Assembly: GCF_910592395.1 (NCBI RefSeq)
Contig: NC_088325.1
Span: 11,472,109-11,536,108 of the forward strand
Length of the DNA stretch: 64,000 nucleotides
Reading direction: 5' to 3'
Source: Lineus longissimus
Lineage: Eukaryota > Nemertea > Pilidiophora > Heteronemertea > Lineidae
Shown here one piece after another: positions 37,208 through 47,372 of the stretch. Position 1 is the first letter of the stretch. Each line of letters begins with the position of its first letter. The notes beneath the pieces were generated by a model, which was given only the letters and a program-made list of their open reading frames with translations, was not told the origin of the DNA and made no database searches. The position numbers and the translations under genes are program-made.

Positions 37208-38026
37208 TTATCTAACCATAAAAACAATCAATGTACCAACAACTGAGTAAAGCATGAATTTAATTGTTTCATGAGTATCATCCTCCTTCTCAACTTTGGT
37301 GTCAAGTTTAGTAGTAGTAGGAGTATTCTTTGAGGTTTCAGTTGTTTTTGGTGTAACAACATTACTCTTTGGTTTATGACTGGTCTCGAGCTTTGCTCTC
37401 GGGACTTTGTCCGTCATTGATGTACCAACGCTACTCTTAACTCTTATTTTCTTAGAACTATTTCCTTCCATCAGTGGTGGTGGTAAGGTCTTTTTGTGGT
37501 TAATGTCATTCTTACCGGGTTTAGCATTTTTTGGTGCTATTAAAATGTTATTATTGTAGTTATCCAGCTTACCAATAACGAGTACCATATTTGAACCTAT
37601 GACATACAATCCTGGTGCTATTACATAATCTAGTCTTGTATGAGTGTCACTCACTGCTTTTTGATATCTTTGAATTGAAGTGGGAATATCAGGATGTTGA
37701 TTAATCGAATCCTTTAATAGTTTGTTAAATTCCTTCTGTGCATCCAATTCTGTACCCGGTACTCCAATTATTGGTGTTCTGGTCAACGCCTGAGCACCCA
37801 GAATACAGTAAACATATGTTCTTATTGTATCATTTAACCTCTCTATTCCAGGATTAGAGAAACCATTTGATTTAAATATCATGAATTGTTGATAGGTTTG
37901 ACATTCATTTTGTGTAATTACATCAAATACATTCTTGTGTCTCCTGACATGATCCTTGATGAAAATATCTGGATATTTGAAATTAGCCATTCCAGCATCC
38001 CAGTCTTTACTGAACATCGGTGGCAT
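37208..38026 (-). CDS. C-terminal part of a conserved Polinton protein split by a frameshift
   Basis: 272 residues from MPPMFSKDWD. It contains well-ordered segments (LDAQKEFNKLLKDSI, HTRLDYVIAPGLYVIGSNMV), a low-complexity Thr/Lys region and a C-terminal transmembrane helix (FMLYSVVGTLIVFMV). Upstream of its ATG this frame stays open for several codons with sensible sequence and runs into the gene ending in the neighbouring frame, so it is probably the second half of one gene with 38045-38595. One double-hairpin repeat (37386-37413) is read as DKVPRAKLE in the low-complexity region. Confidence 0.65.
   Translation of the reverse strand: MPPMFSKDWDAGMANFKYPDIFIKDHVRRHKNVFDVITQNECQTYQQFMIFKSNGFSNPGIERLNDTIRTYVYCILGAQALTRTPIIGVPGTELDAQKEFNKLLKDSINQHPDIPTSIQRYQKAVSDTHTRLDYVIAPGLYVIGSNMVLVIGKLDNYNNNILIAPKNAKPGKNDINHKKTLPPPLMEGNSSKKIRVKSSVGTSMTDKVPRAKLETSHKPKSNVVTPKTTETSKNTPTTTKLDTKVEKEDDTHETIKFMLYSVVGTLIVFMVR
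37386..37413 (+). repeat. Double-hairpin repeat in the split Polinton gene
   Basis: GAGCtttGCTC, tcg, GGACtttGTCC; translated on the minus strand as DKVPRAKLE. Confidence 0.9.
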
Positions 38027-38044
38027 TCTATTTTCATGAACTTG

Positions 38045-38595
38045 AGGAAGAAATTGATTTTAGAATCATTGATGTAATATCCGGGATCAGTTATGTTCGG
38101 GTTGTAATCCGGTACACTCCATGACCTCCAACCACCGTTATTTTCAAACACCGAGAAATCGTACTCGTCTTTTAAACCAAATTCACTCAATAACCCTCCT
38201 AGTTTCCTATGGTTAATGTTATTGTTTGTCTCATTAAAATCACTTTCACCTGGAATTGGTATCTCTAGATTCTTCATGATCTTCAATATTTGATAGTAAA
38301 CATGAAACCTGTAAATTGACCTTAACAATGGGTCACTGTGATTCAAGTGATCGTCTATTGAAATACCACAACCTGTTGTAGCAAACCAAACAGCCATGTT
38401 AAATTGGTTCTGGTAAAACGATAATGGATTCTTTTCCAGTAGCAGACAGTCTTTCTTATTTTTCAGGCTCAAAAACCCAGGTGTTATCTTAGTTTCTTGT
38501 AGTCTGAAGAAGTTATTAGTATTAACAGTTACTTCTAAATTAAAGAAGTCATAGGTGAATTTACTTTTATGTTGATTTGCTATTGGATAATACAT
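38045..38595 (-). CDS. N-terminal part of the same split Polinton protein
   Basis: Starts at ATG 38595 in AAATTAAATG. Ordered sequence (FNMAVWFATTGCGISIDDHL, RSIYRFHVYYQILKIMKNL by pattern) continues to about 38045. Beyond that the open frame goes on to 37918, but the protein there looks like an out-of-frame reading of the next gene. The switch therefore most likely lies at about 38040-38060, in a T/C-rich run. Together the two parts would resemble an uncharacterised Polinton family protein. A real frameshift, programmed shifting or a base-calling error are all possible. Confidence 0.65.
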
Positions 38596-38667
38596 TTAAT
38601 TTACTTGAATTTTTTCCTTGAATTTTGGTTAATGAAGACAGTAAAAAGGCCATTTATTTTAATGGAA

Positions 38668-38866
38668 TAACCCATTGAGCTCTAGTATTCCCTTACCATT
38701 TCACTGCAACGCTTCCCTTACCATTTCATGAATGATAGAATATATGTATTGTGGTGTCTGGTTCTTAGGGGTTTCTAAGCTAATTTGAGACAAAAAGGCC
38801 TGTAAGGGCTTTTGTTAAAATAGCTTAGAATTACCTAGATTCCTACCACCACAATACATATATTCA
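38668..38866 (-). repeat. Polinton right terminal inverted repeat
   Basis: Reverse complement of 20310-20508 over 199 bp with few mismatches. The outer part is likewise palindromic: GAATATATGTATTGTGGTG from about 38738 pairs with its inverted copy ending at 38865. Followed by the second CATTAT at 38867-38872. Confidence 0.95.
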
Positions 38867-38872
38867 CATTAT
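38867..38872. repeat. Target-site duplication, right copy (CATTAT)
   Basis: Right copy of the 6-bp target duplication. Downstream sequence CGTTAGTTGTATTTATAAATC continues the intron exactly as at 6597 in unit 1. Confidence 0.95.
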
Positions 38873-38914
38873 CGTTAGTTGTATTTATAAATCTTAAAAT
38901 AATTTATTTTACAG

Positions 38915-38993
38915 TTGCTATATATTTTGGTGTCGGCCTAATTGGCGCAATCATATTAATGACAACAGTCGTCCTTTTGGCAGTTGCTAGATG
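38915..38993 (+). CDS. Gene B transmembrane exon
   Basis: 79 nt, acceptor TTTTACAG before and GTAAGC after, same phases as in gene A. Encodes VAIYFGVGLIGAIIL...VVLLAVA. It starts only 42 bp after the right target duplication of the Polinton, so the branch point and pyrimidine region are just preserved. Confidence 0.85.
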
Positions 38994-39538
38994 GTAAGCA
39001 TCAAAATTAGTTGTTAATTATTTGCCTAGGCCTCTTCACATCATGTCATAAACCATGAATAATTGATCACATGTTTGTTCAACTTTTCTCGCAAAATATC
39101 ATATGATTTGGTTTTACGTACCATATTCGGTGATTCCAATTAACACACTGGCCACTTATGTACGTGGAGGTATTATTGATTGGTATCGTAGTAGGCCTGC
39201 GGTATGCATATCACCTCATATTCAATTGATACAATTATACATTGATTATTTCGTAAGGTATAATATCGACTGTATCGACTCAGAATAGAAATAATCAAGA
39301 TACTGATGTAGAGTAGAACCTTAGCAGACATCTAACTATTAAGGTCACCTTGTCTACTTAGGACACTTATTTTGCTCTCAAATTGGGTGTCTTCAATTCA
39401 ATTTGATCTCTCTAATGATCAGGACACCTCTCTAGTAAGGACAGCACCTGTCAGTCCCGAGGGTGTCTTTAATAGAGATTCTACCGTATGTAATAGTAAT
39501 GCTGTTTATTTACAAGGTCATTTGTTTTGCTTACACAG
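38994..39538 (+). other. Intron between transmembrane and tail exons of gene B
   Basis: Closely matches 6716-7260. No exon. Confidence 0.6.
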
Positions 39539-40067
39539 GAAACGTCGACTGAAAAAGAAATGGTCTAAAAAATTTAATCGACCTGCAAATCACAGTAATG
39601 ACGATGCTGCAAGAAATGAATTGACACCAATCAAGAAACGCCCTGATCATACTAACGCCAACATTGACCCTGATTTCTTTAATGACGCACCCTCTCACTC
39701 AAAACGCACAACGGATAAATATCCCGCAAAGCCAATGGTTAAAAGGCCCCCCGTTTCAGTTCGTTTTGATGAGGATAAAGAGCCCGCGTGCTCAGAAGAT
39801 ATCTTGGACGTAAATTCATATGACTACGTAGACAATGAGTGGCAGAGTAATGCATACTCTGTTCCTGCTTGCCGGACAAGTCAGGCGACGTCGTCTCAGG
39901 TTGCCTCGGCACTGATACATGTTCATGTTCACCAGACGAATCAACCGGGTGAGGACGGTCAACAGTCACTTTATGAGCATCTAAAACCAGTGTCCAAAAG
40001 TGATTATTTAGATTTCAGGGGGCTCAGTGTGGAAGAATTGAGACCACGAGTTTTATTTAAGGTATAA
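39539..40067 (+). CDS. Gene B cytoplasmic tail exon, ITAM-like
   Basis: Paralogue of 7261-7804, ending TAA at 40065-40067. Keeps the basic start (KRRLKKKWSKK), SYDYVDNEW and the ITAM-like SLYEHL...DYLDF pair. It has lost five codons that in gene A encode the SDYSS tyrosine region, and HTYANI has become HTNANI, so two single-tyrosine sites are missing while the ITAM-like pair is kept. Confidence 0.8.
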
Positions 40068-43000
40068 CGTTCTTTCTCTGCCTTTTTTTAGTGTAATGAA
40101 ACCTTTGGAAGACCACTCGATTCATGAGGCAAATAACATGGCAACCTAAAAGCGGGAACCAATGTTTATGCTGTTTCATTAAAATATGCCAACGTAAAAG
40201 AATGGTGTATCCAGGCTGCTGTATTGGTAGCAACATAATATCATTGGCAAGAACATTGTACTCCATAATTCTCACCATTGTAACCATCGCGTGCCGAACA
40301 TCCACTCGTGAGCAAAAATAATACGGGATCAAATTAGTATGGTTTTATCAAAATCCGGTGAATATATTCAACTGAAATATATTTCAAGTATTGAGTGTAT
40401 GCTGATTTACACGGTGATGATGTGACAAATGGAAATAATTTCCACCCGCAAATCTGCGCTAGGGAGCTGAAACCTTGGGACACCCTAATCTGAGAGCCAA
40501 GAGCCAAGAGCCAAGACTCTATTTAAGAGCCAAGTGCCACCAGGAAAACCACGAGCAAAGAAAAAATATAGGCGAATCAATACAATTATTATTTTTGGGA
40601 GTACGAAGCCCGCAGGTACTTTATGAATAACGTTTTTTGTAACCGTTGATGACGTTGTAACCATTTTTTATCGTGCTGCCGTTACGTTGCCTGTACAACA
40701 CGGTGTACATTGTGCCTGCACTTCATACACTCTGTACAATCAAATGTGTTCATCATTCGGGCCGTCAACAATGGATCCGGATGGGGAAGTCAGCTTCGAG
40801 ACGAAGATTAGCAACAAGTTTGAATGTTTACATTGTTTAACTCAAAGATGCGCGCCTTAGAGTTTTTAATTCTATGCTGTAGCTCGGTTCAGTTGAGGGA
40901 CAAAAACGTTTTGGGCATGCGCAAATGAACTATTCTGATATTCGGATACTTCCTGAAGTAACCAGTGCGTCTTCCACCCGGATGCTGAATTTAGCCCGTC
41001 CCCGTTGGCTGCGAAAGCTCGTTACAAGGCGGCCCATAACAACTTCTTTGCCCTCTCTTGGGGACCAGACTTAGAAAAGGGAATTGATATCACTCAAAAA
41101 TATCAAATGTATATATTCAGATGGCGGAGAATTGAAGCAGAGAGAGTGTACATTTTCCCATCCTGAACAATTTTGAAAGGTGAAATCAAAACAATTCTTC
41201 CCAGTAACTTCTCATTCAAGTAACATTTAGATGTAAAACAGTGTGCCTATCGCATATCACACATTGGGAATATGCAAGATCTGAAAACACCACGCGTAAC
41301 AACGATACGGATACGCAATACGGGCATGAATTTTGAACTTGCCGAAAGTCCCTAATACTGGAAGGGAGACGAGTTGGGGTGATGAGCATTATCTATTTAA
41401 CAGCTACGTGTAAGGCCAGGGGGTGGAGCATGGTCTCCTGGCCTTCGGCATCAAATCAGGACGGATGCTGCATATCGCACGCATCCGAACATAAATGAGA
41501 ATGTGTGTCTGCGTGATGTTACACGTTGCTTCGAGTTGATTTCACCGGGATGAAAGAAACTAAAAACAATAGATAACAACAAGCCTGTGGAGATCTGACA
41601 CTAACGTTGGATACGCTATTAGCGTTGTTCTCATCCCCGCGGTAGGCACAATGATGTTGTTTTCTTCGGGGGTTTACTACTCCATGGATCCACTTCTAGT
41701 TTCCTCCTATTCTGTGATGAAATAGATGTGGGCTCGTTTTATCGTTGTCTGCATGTGCTCTGTAGATTTAGGTAGATGATATCATCGTGGCAGAGCCAGC
41801 ACAGCAGGATGCAAGATCTCGCAATCCCCGCAGACCAGAAATTGATTGATTAAGATTACAAAACAGGTTTCTCTCAACGCCTTCCCCAGCAGTCAAAGGG
41901 AAAAACATCGTTGATGATTTCTTATCGCTAAAAATTTCTTTAGTGCTGATAAGCCGTAATTTTGACAAATATTATAGTTTTTACTTGTACTATTTTCAGC
42001 ATAATTAGCACTCCGCACAACTTTTTACTACATGAGTTCCGTTTGTTTCCATTATTTTAGTTAGCCAGTGTCCAAATAAGCATGCTTATTATGAATAAAC
42101 ATTCTGTGACGTCACTCTGTTTCTGCCTTATCTTGTTTTATGGATTCACACTCCACTCAAAAGATAATTGTACATAAACTCAACTTGCGAAGGTTTTCAG
42201 CGAAATATAATTTCATTCCCCATGATTCTATTAAATGGTCAACATGTGTTGTTGGCCATTTCCTCTAAAGAATTCATACCGAACTGGTGGTAGAGGGAAA
42301 GGTTCAAGCTGAAAAACAGGGCGAAACACAAGCGGCAGCGGAGTAAAAACGTAAAAATAAATAAATAAATGTCAGCTCAACCCCATACCCAAGTAGTTGT
42401 TGGTGACGCAACCAATACCGATTAAACAGTTTTTGCACCGATAGTGAAAATCATCAGCCTTTTGAGGCCAGTCCTGTGTCTGAATACCCCACTTTCACAC
42501 TTTCCTATAGGCCCTTGCTTGCTGAATGTGTAGGCCCTTTTTTTGGCCTCACTTTGAGTTGTCAGAAAGATTCCAACGAAGATGTCGGAGGCCATTGGAG
42601 GCATGGGCTTTTCTCCCGAAATTTCAAAATTTTGCTAAATTCTGGTAAGAAAACATCTTAAATTCTCTGTTGATATAGAGTGTGAGCTAAGTTGATATAG
42701 AGTTTGAGCTAAAGTAGACACGTTTGAAAGTGAAGCAGCGCGCCAATCGTGGTGTCATTTTTGTCCAGCAAAAGCTTTGGTGAGAATACCTTCCCAACAT
42801 GTTACGTAACTTGGGCTCCTCACGGCGGATTACCAAAGAAAGAATGTTGTTCATAACGAGGTAACACAGGCCTGGACTGCATATGTACTGTGTTGGCTGA
42901 AGCTGTCTACCTGAGGGACTAGAAGTTCTGGATATTTTCGATTGAATTAATATGGGCAGCAACCCAGAGCCGTATTTAACTTGGGGGGGGGGGGGGGGGG

Positions 43001-45686
43001 GGGGCAGCAGAACAACTTTTTGTCCAATGGGCCGGCCCAAATCTGCATGAAAAACACGTTTTCGGCGACGTCTGGGGTGGCAGTTGCCGCCTGCCCCTCC
43101 CCCAACCGCTGTTAATAATATGGCCCTGCAACCTTAAAAAACTCACCGTTGCAGTTTATGTAGTTGTGTAGATAAGAATATATGCACCCACTCAGAAAAA
43201 AAGGCTTTTGAGCTTTTCGACTAACAGAAATGTGCTCCTCGATGAATTTAGCGAAATGAAAAAAAAAGGGTCTGGGCCACCTATTAAGAGGTATTTGAGC
43301 ATCTCAAATACCATTCCGTTTTTAATTTCTCTAAAACCACCACCGGGTGCTTATTTGCGTTGGCCATAACCTTCCTGGAGCACGATTTGACGTCACTCCA
43401 ATCACAAATAGAATTTCTCGCAGAGCAGAATTAAGACCAATGAAACCATAGGAACCCTACGTCGTTCATAATAACTGATGGTCCATGAAAAAGAAATAGA
43501 CCTTCATCCTCGTTGTACGTCATGACATGCAATGCATTGTCCTTCCATAGCATCAACCAAAGTTTGAAGGACAGTTTAGAGACTGCGCCACCAACTCTGA
43601 ATGGTCTGGCATCCATAATGAAGCAATGACAGGTTCTGTCATCATTTGGCACGAGATCAATTGCAAAGTCGCTGATATTTGATGATCCTATCAAATATTT
43701 CCTATTTTTGGAGTAGGGTGTACATACCATGATTTGTGTCCTACCACGAGACCTACACACGGCGACATTAGTCGGCAGGGATTGGTGATCCACTCTGCAA
43801 GGCGGCTTTGCGACGTGATGATCATTTTCCATCCAGAGGTGAGTTTCCGTGTGAGTCATGTGTAAAATCCTTGGGTTTGAGATTGTAATCCACCACGAGA
43901 CCCACATACGGCGAAATTAGTCGGCAGGGATTGGTGATCCACTCTGCAAGGCGGCTTTGCGAGGTGATGATCATTTTCCATCCAGAGGTGGGTTTCCGTG
44001 TGAGACATGTGTAAAATCCTTGGGTTTGAAAATTTAATCGCGTAATCCGGAAATCCCGAGGGACATTTGACATTTTTGAAATCCCAGAATTCAATTCCAA
44101 TTTTGGATTTTCGAGCGAAATGTGACCACACAACGTATCGATATCCTTCGGATCTAAGGCCTCTGAATAAAGAGTCGGTAAGGATTCTAGGTATAGAAGA
44201 GGGAGCAAAAATCCAAAGAGTTCTCCATTAAGGCAGATAAGCTACAGTTTCAAAGGAATTGCGGTGCGATGGTACCCTTCCCACGAACTATTCGATCGCC
44301 AACGACAGAGTGGTGAGCGCCCCGGGGAGCGCCCACGATAATGCATTTGTGTCAGTGGGTCGATTTCGCTTTGCATTGACATGTGGGGTAGAGTGATATC
44401 TTGGGCGATAGTGTCGGCATTCATACTTGGACTTGCAGTAAACGACCTTACGCGATCCAAGGAAAAAAATTTCAACTTAAAATCATCGTCTGCACGAATA
44501 ACTTGATCACACAGCAATTTTCCATACGCTACGGAAATAGTGCGCATCAAACAATAAAAAATTACTTCGTTTTAGGAAGAAATACTTCGGACAGATAAGT
44601 GAAATGCAACTAAGTAAGACAACCTTTTTTTGAAACTCGGCTTGACTCTATAAAGGAGACTCGGCTTGACTGTATAAAGGTATCTTGGCTTGACTGTATA
44701 AATGGGACCCGCCTTGACTTTAAAAAGGTGACTCGGCTTAACTCTAAAAAGGAGACTCGGCTTGAGTGTATGGAGGAGACTCCATCATTCATATCACTAG
44801 CGGAGCATTGTCGTCCAGTTTCTGTCACTTTGAACCGCATTGAGGAAATCAGGGGGCTTCTCCAGCCCTGCGAATCGAGCATTAAGCCCTGATTTCCTCA
44901 GAATCAGGTTACATAAAAAACTTGAAATAAGCCATTGGAACACATTTGATCTGTTATATTCGGCTATACTAATTGGTCTTTCATCATACACGCGAAAAAA
45001 AAAAATCGATTTTCCGTTGTCTCCTGCCTTATTGCTATTAATCACATCGTTGGTCGATTATATGAATGCAAATAATCTTCGTTCTGCTCATTAAGTTTGG
45101 TGACCTCGTTTAGCTTCTACATACTTTGGTCATTACCAGTTAAACATTACATCAGTGATGCATGGTTCATGAGTCACGACCCAAATATTTTGGAAGAGAA
45201 CCACTCGGCGAACAGTTATTTCTTTTCTTCACATGATATGTTTTCTTCTTCCTCGTTATGGACACATATATGGGCGTATTCTGTACATTCAGAACATTTG
45301 ATTTTTATGCAGGTCTGTGCACTATAAGTCATGATGATTGCAATAATTAAACCCGGACTTGTGATTTAAAAAAAATATATATTTACGGATGTTCTAGTAA
45401 CATGTAGTCCTCTTCAAAACATATGCGTAATTAATCATCGTTAGTTGCTTTACACATAATCAATTGGAATCAAAGGTCTTGATAGGAGGCCAAAGTACCA
45501 TTATAGCCGATTTGACTTTTTTAAAGTGGAGTTGTGCAAATTTCTGCAGTTTCGTCAATAGCATGATTGTTTTGATTTTTTTCCGTGCCCATTCTTAAGG
45601 AACGCCATGTGAAGTGTAATAATGTGAGGTCAACTAGGCCTGTCACCAAGGTCGTTTAAAAATGCTTCTTCCGTTGTTCTTTGCAG
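40068..45686 (+). other. Non-coding 3' flank of gene B / upstream region of gene C
   Basis: Duplicate of the 7805-13575 block with small indels: G homopolymer near 42985-43004, 149-bp doublet near 43740-44035, 25-bp array near 44636-44790. No gene supported. Confidence 0.6.
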
Positions 45687-45766
45687 ATTCATGATCGACA
45701 TGTATAGCGACCGATTTCCCTTCCTCCTACTCAGCCTGGGACTCCTTCTGGCGCAAATTTTACATG
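45687..45766 (+). CDS. Gene C signal-peptide exon (ATG at 45691)
   Basis: Same structure as 13576-13655: acceptor TTCTTTGCAG, MIDMYSDR then FPFLLLSLGLLLAQI, donor GTAAGT in phase 1. In contrast to gene B, reading on past the donor meets a TGA within three codons (GGTAAGTGA), so only splicing at the first donor gives a protein. Confidence 0.8.
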
Positions 45767-46630
45767 GTAAGTGATCATGCAGTCAACCCTCCTTCCTCCT
45801 ACTCACCCTGGGACTTCTCCTGGTGGAACTCTTACAAAGTAAGTCATGCAATCAACCTTCCTTTCTCCTACTCAGCCTGGGACCCCTCCTGGTGGAACTC
45901 TTACAAAGTAAGTCATGAAGTCAACCTTCCTTCCTCCTACTCAGCCTGGGACCCCTCCTGGTGGAACTCTTACAAATCTAAGTCATGAAGTCAACCTTCC
46001 TTCCTCATACTCAGCCTGGGACCCCGCCTGGTGAAACTTTTACAAAGTAAGTCATGTAGTCAACCTTCCTTCCTCCTACTCAGCCTTGGACCCCTCCTGG
46101 TGGAACTCTTACAAAGTAAGTCATGAAGTCAACCTTCCTTCCTCCTACTCAGCCTGGGATCCCTCCTGGTGGAATTCTTACAAAGTAAGTCATGAAGTCG
46201 ACCTTCCTTCCTCATACTCAGCCTAGGATCCCTCCTGGTGGAACTCTTACATGGTGAATCATGCAGTCAGCCTCCCTTCCTCCTACTCAGTCTGGGACTT
46301 CTCCTGGTGCAACTCTTACATGGTAAGTCATGCAGTCAACCTTCCTTCCCCTTACTCAGTCTGTGATCCCTCCTGGTAGAACTCTTACATGGTGAGTCAT
46401 GCAGTCAAACACCCTTCCTCCTACTCGGCCTTGGACTCCTGTTGGTGCAACTCTTAAACATCATGTGCATGGTAAGTTATGCGGCCGACTTGCTTTCCTC
46501 CTACCAAGCCTTGGACTCCTTCTTGTGAAACACTTACATGGTGAGTCATGCAGTCAAACACCCTTCCTCATACTCGGCCTTGGACTCCTCCTTGGTGCAA
46601 TACTTACCTGGTTAGTCATGCATTCTACCT
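45740..46630 (+). repeat. Signal-exon-derived minisatellite of gene C
   Basis: About 12 copies of the 69-bp unit with the conserved CTACTCAG-CCTGGGA ... TTACAAAGTAAGTCATG pattern. Later copies use TTACATGGT(A/G)AGTCATG, which is closer to the true signal-exon donor. Confidence 0.8.
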
Positions 46631-47042
46631 CTCTTCATTAAAGCCTTGAGACTTAGCCCGCTACGTAAATTTGGATACCCAAATCAAATTTCCAGGGGAA
46701 TCTGCAGCTTCCCTGCAGGACACAGCCATCATTGTAAACATCGCATCTACAGTACATGTATATGAAGTATAGCAATTTAGAGTTCGCCTGTATTAATAAG
46801 AAACACACTTCTATCATAAAATCGCCTAGTGGTCAGTACCAAAGCAGTGGAGTAGGGCAAGCAACAGGAATTTCGAGTACAAGAAGGAAACATCAACTTC
46901 TCTCCCGTTAAGTTGAATTCTGAAACCTCAGATTTTGTTTTAGAGTTCTTCAAAGTGGGCATATGGATATTTATGTGTTATAGAGTATCGTACCTCTAAA
47001 TCTGTTTCTTATTGATGTTGATTTGCTCAATTTTCTTTTCAG
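46631..47042 (+). other. Remainder of intron 1 of gene C
   Basis: Non-coding. From 46843 the duplicated unit start is recognisable. Confidence 0.55.
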
Positions 47043-47372
47043 GTGCTCTTGGAATAACTGTAGAAAATAGCCTTAGTAATTCACGTCCACGCCTCGGCGG
47101 AACGATAACGCTGAAGTGTAACATTGTTATTGGGACCGCCAAGAGTGTTTCATGGTACAAGGACAAAACTGGAAACATCAATCAAATAATTTATTTGACG
47201 CAAAATTGTAGTGTTTTCGCAGACAAGTATAAATCAAGATTAAAAAACGTTCAGTGTGATACGCATAATTATAATTTTCAATTAAGTGATGTTCAAATTT
47301 CGGACAGCGGGGAGTGGCTGTGTGAGGCAGATGGAGAAGTGGCCGAACCACCGCTGAAATTAGATGTTTTAG
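47043..47372 (+). CDS. Gene C, single Ig-domain exon
   Basis: 330 nt, phase 1 at both ends, TTTTCAG and GTAAGT sites. Cys in LKCNI, Trp in VSWYKDK, DSGEWLCEADGEVAEPP. Closest to gene B, with gene A-like sequence near the second half (CDTHNYNFQL), suggesting exchange between copies. No further Ig exons follow. Confidence 0.8.

Larger units (their letters stand above)
20310..38866. mobile_element. Polinton/Maverick virus-like transposon (18557 bp)
   Basis: The element is defined exactly by a paralogous empty site, a 6-bp target duplication and 199-bp terminal inverted repeats. It encodes the hallmark Polinton set: retroviral-like integrase with chromodomain, protein-primed family B DNA polymerase, A32-type packaging ATPase, major capsid protein and penton-type minor capsid protein. 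Additional genes are small membrane, zinc and low-complexity proteins. Left-to-right layout: five + strand genes with the ATPase reversed among them, a + strand block to 27621, polymerase and its upstream reading frame on the minus strand, one + strand capsid-like gene, then six minus-strand reading frames. No adenovirus-type protease was recognised. The integration point is about 48 bp upstream of the transmembrane exon of gene B, in the same intron, so the host exons stay intact. Confidence 0.97.
14789..46842 (+). repeat. Tandem duplication unit 2 (body of gene B, containing the Polinton)
   Basis: Without the 18.6 kb Polinton and its 6-bp duplicated target, this unit is about 13.5 kb, close to the 14.8 kb of unit 1. 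It lacks Ig exons 2-5 of unit 1, has an expanded stalk-microexon array and carries an extra 1.7 kb insertion at about 15656-17364. Confidence 0.85.

Noticed and set aside
23006-37413. CRISPR-like array of 30-bp repeats
   Set aside because: Copies are in both orientations, irregularly spaced, mostly inside genes, and not separated by unique spacers of constant length. The host is a metazoan.
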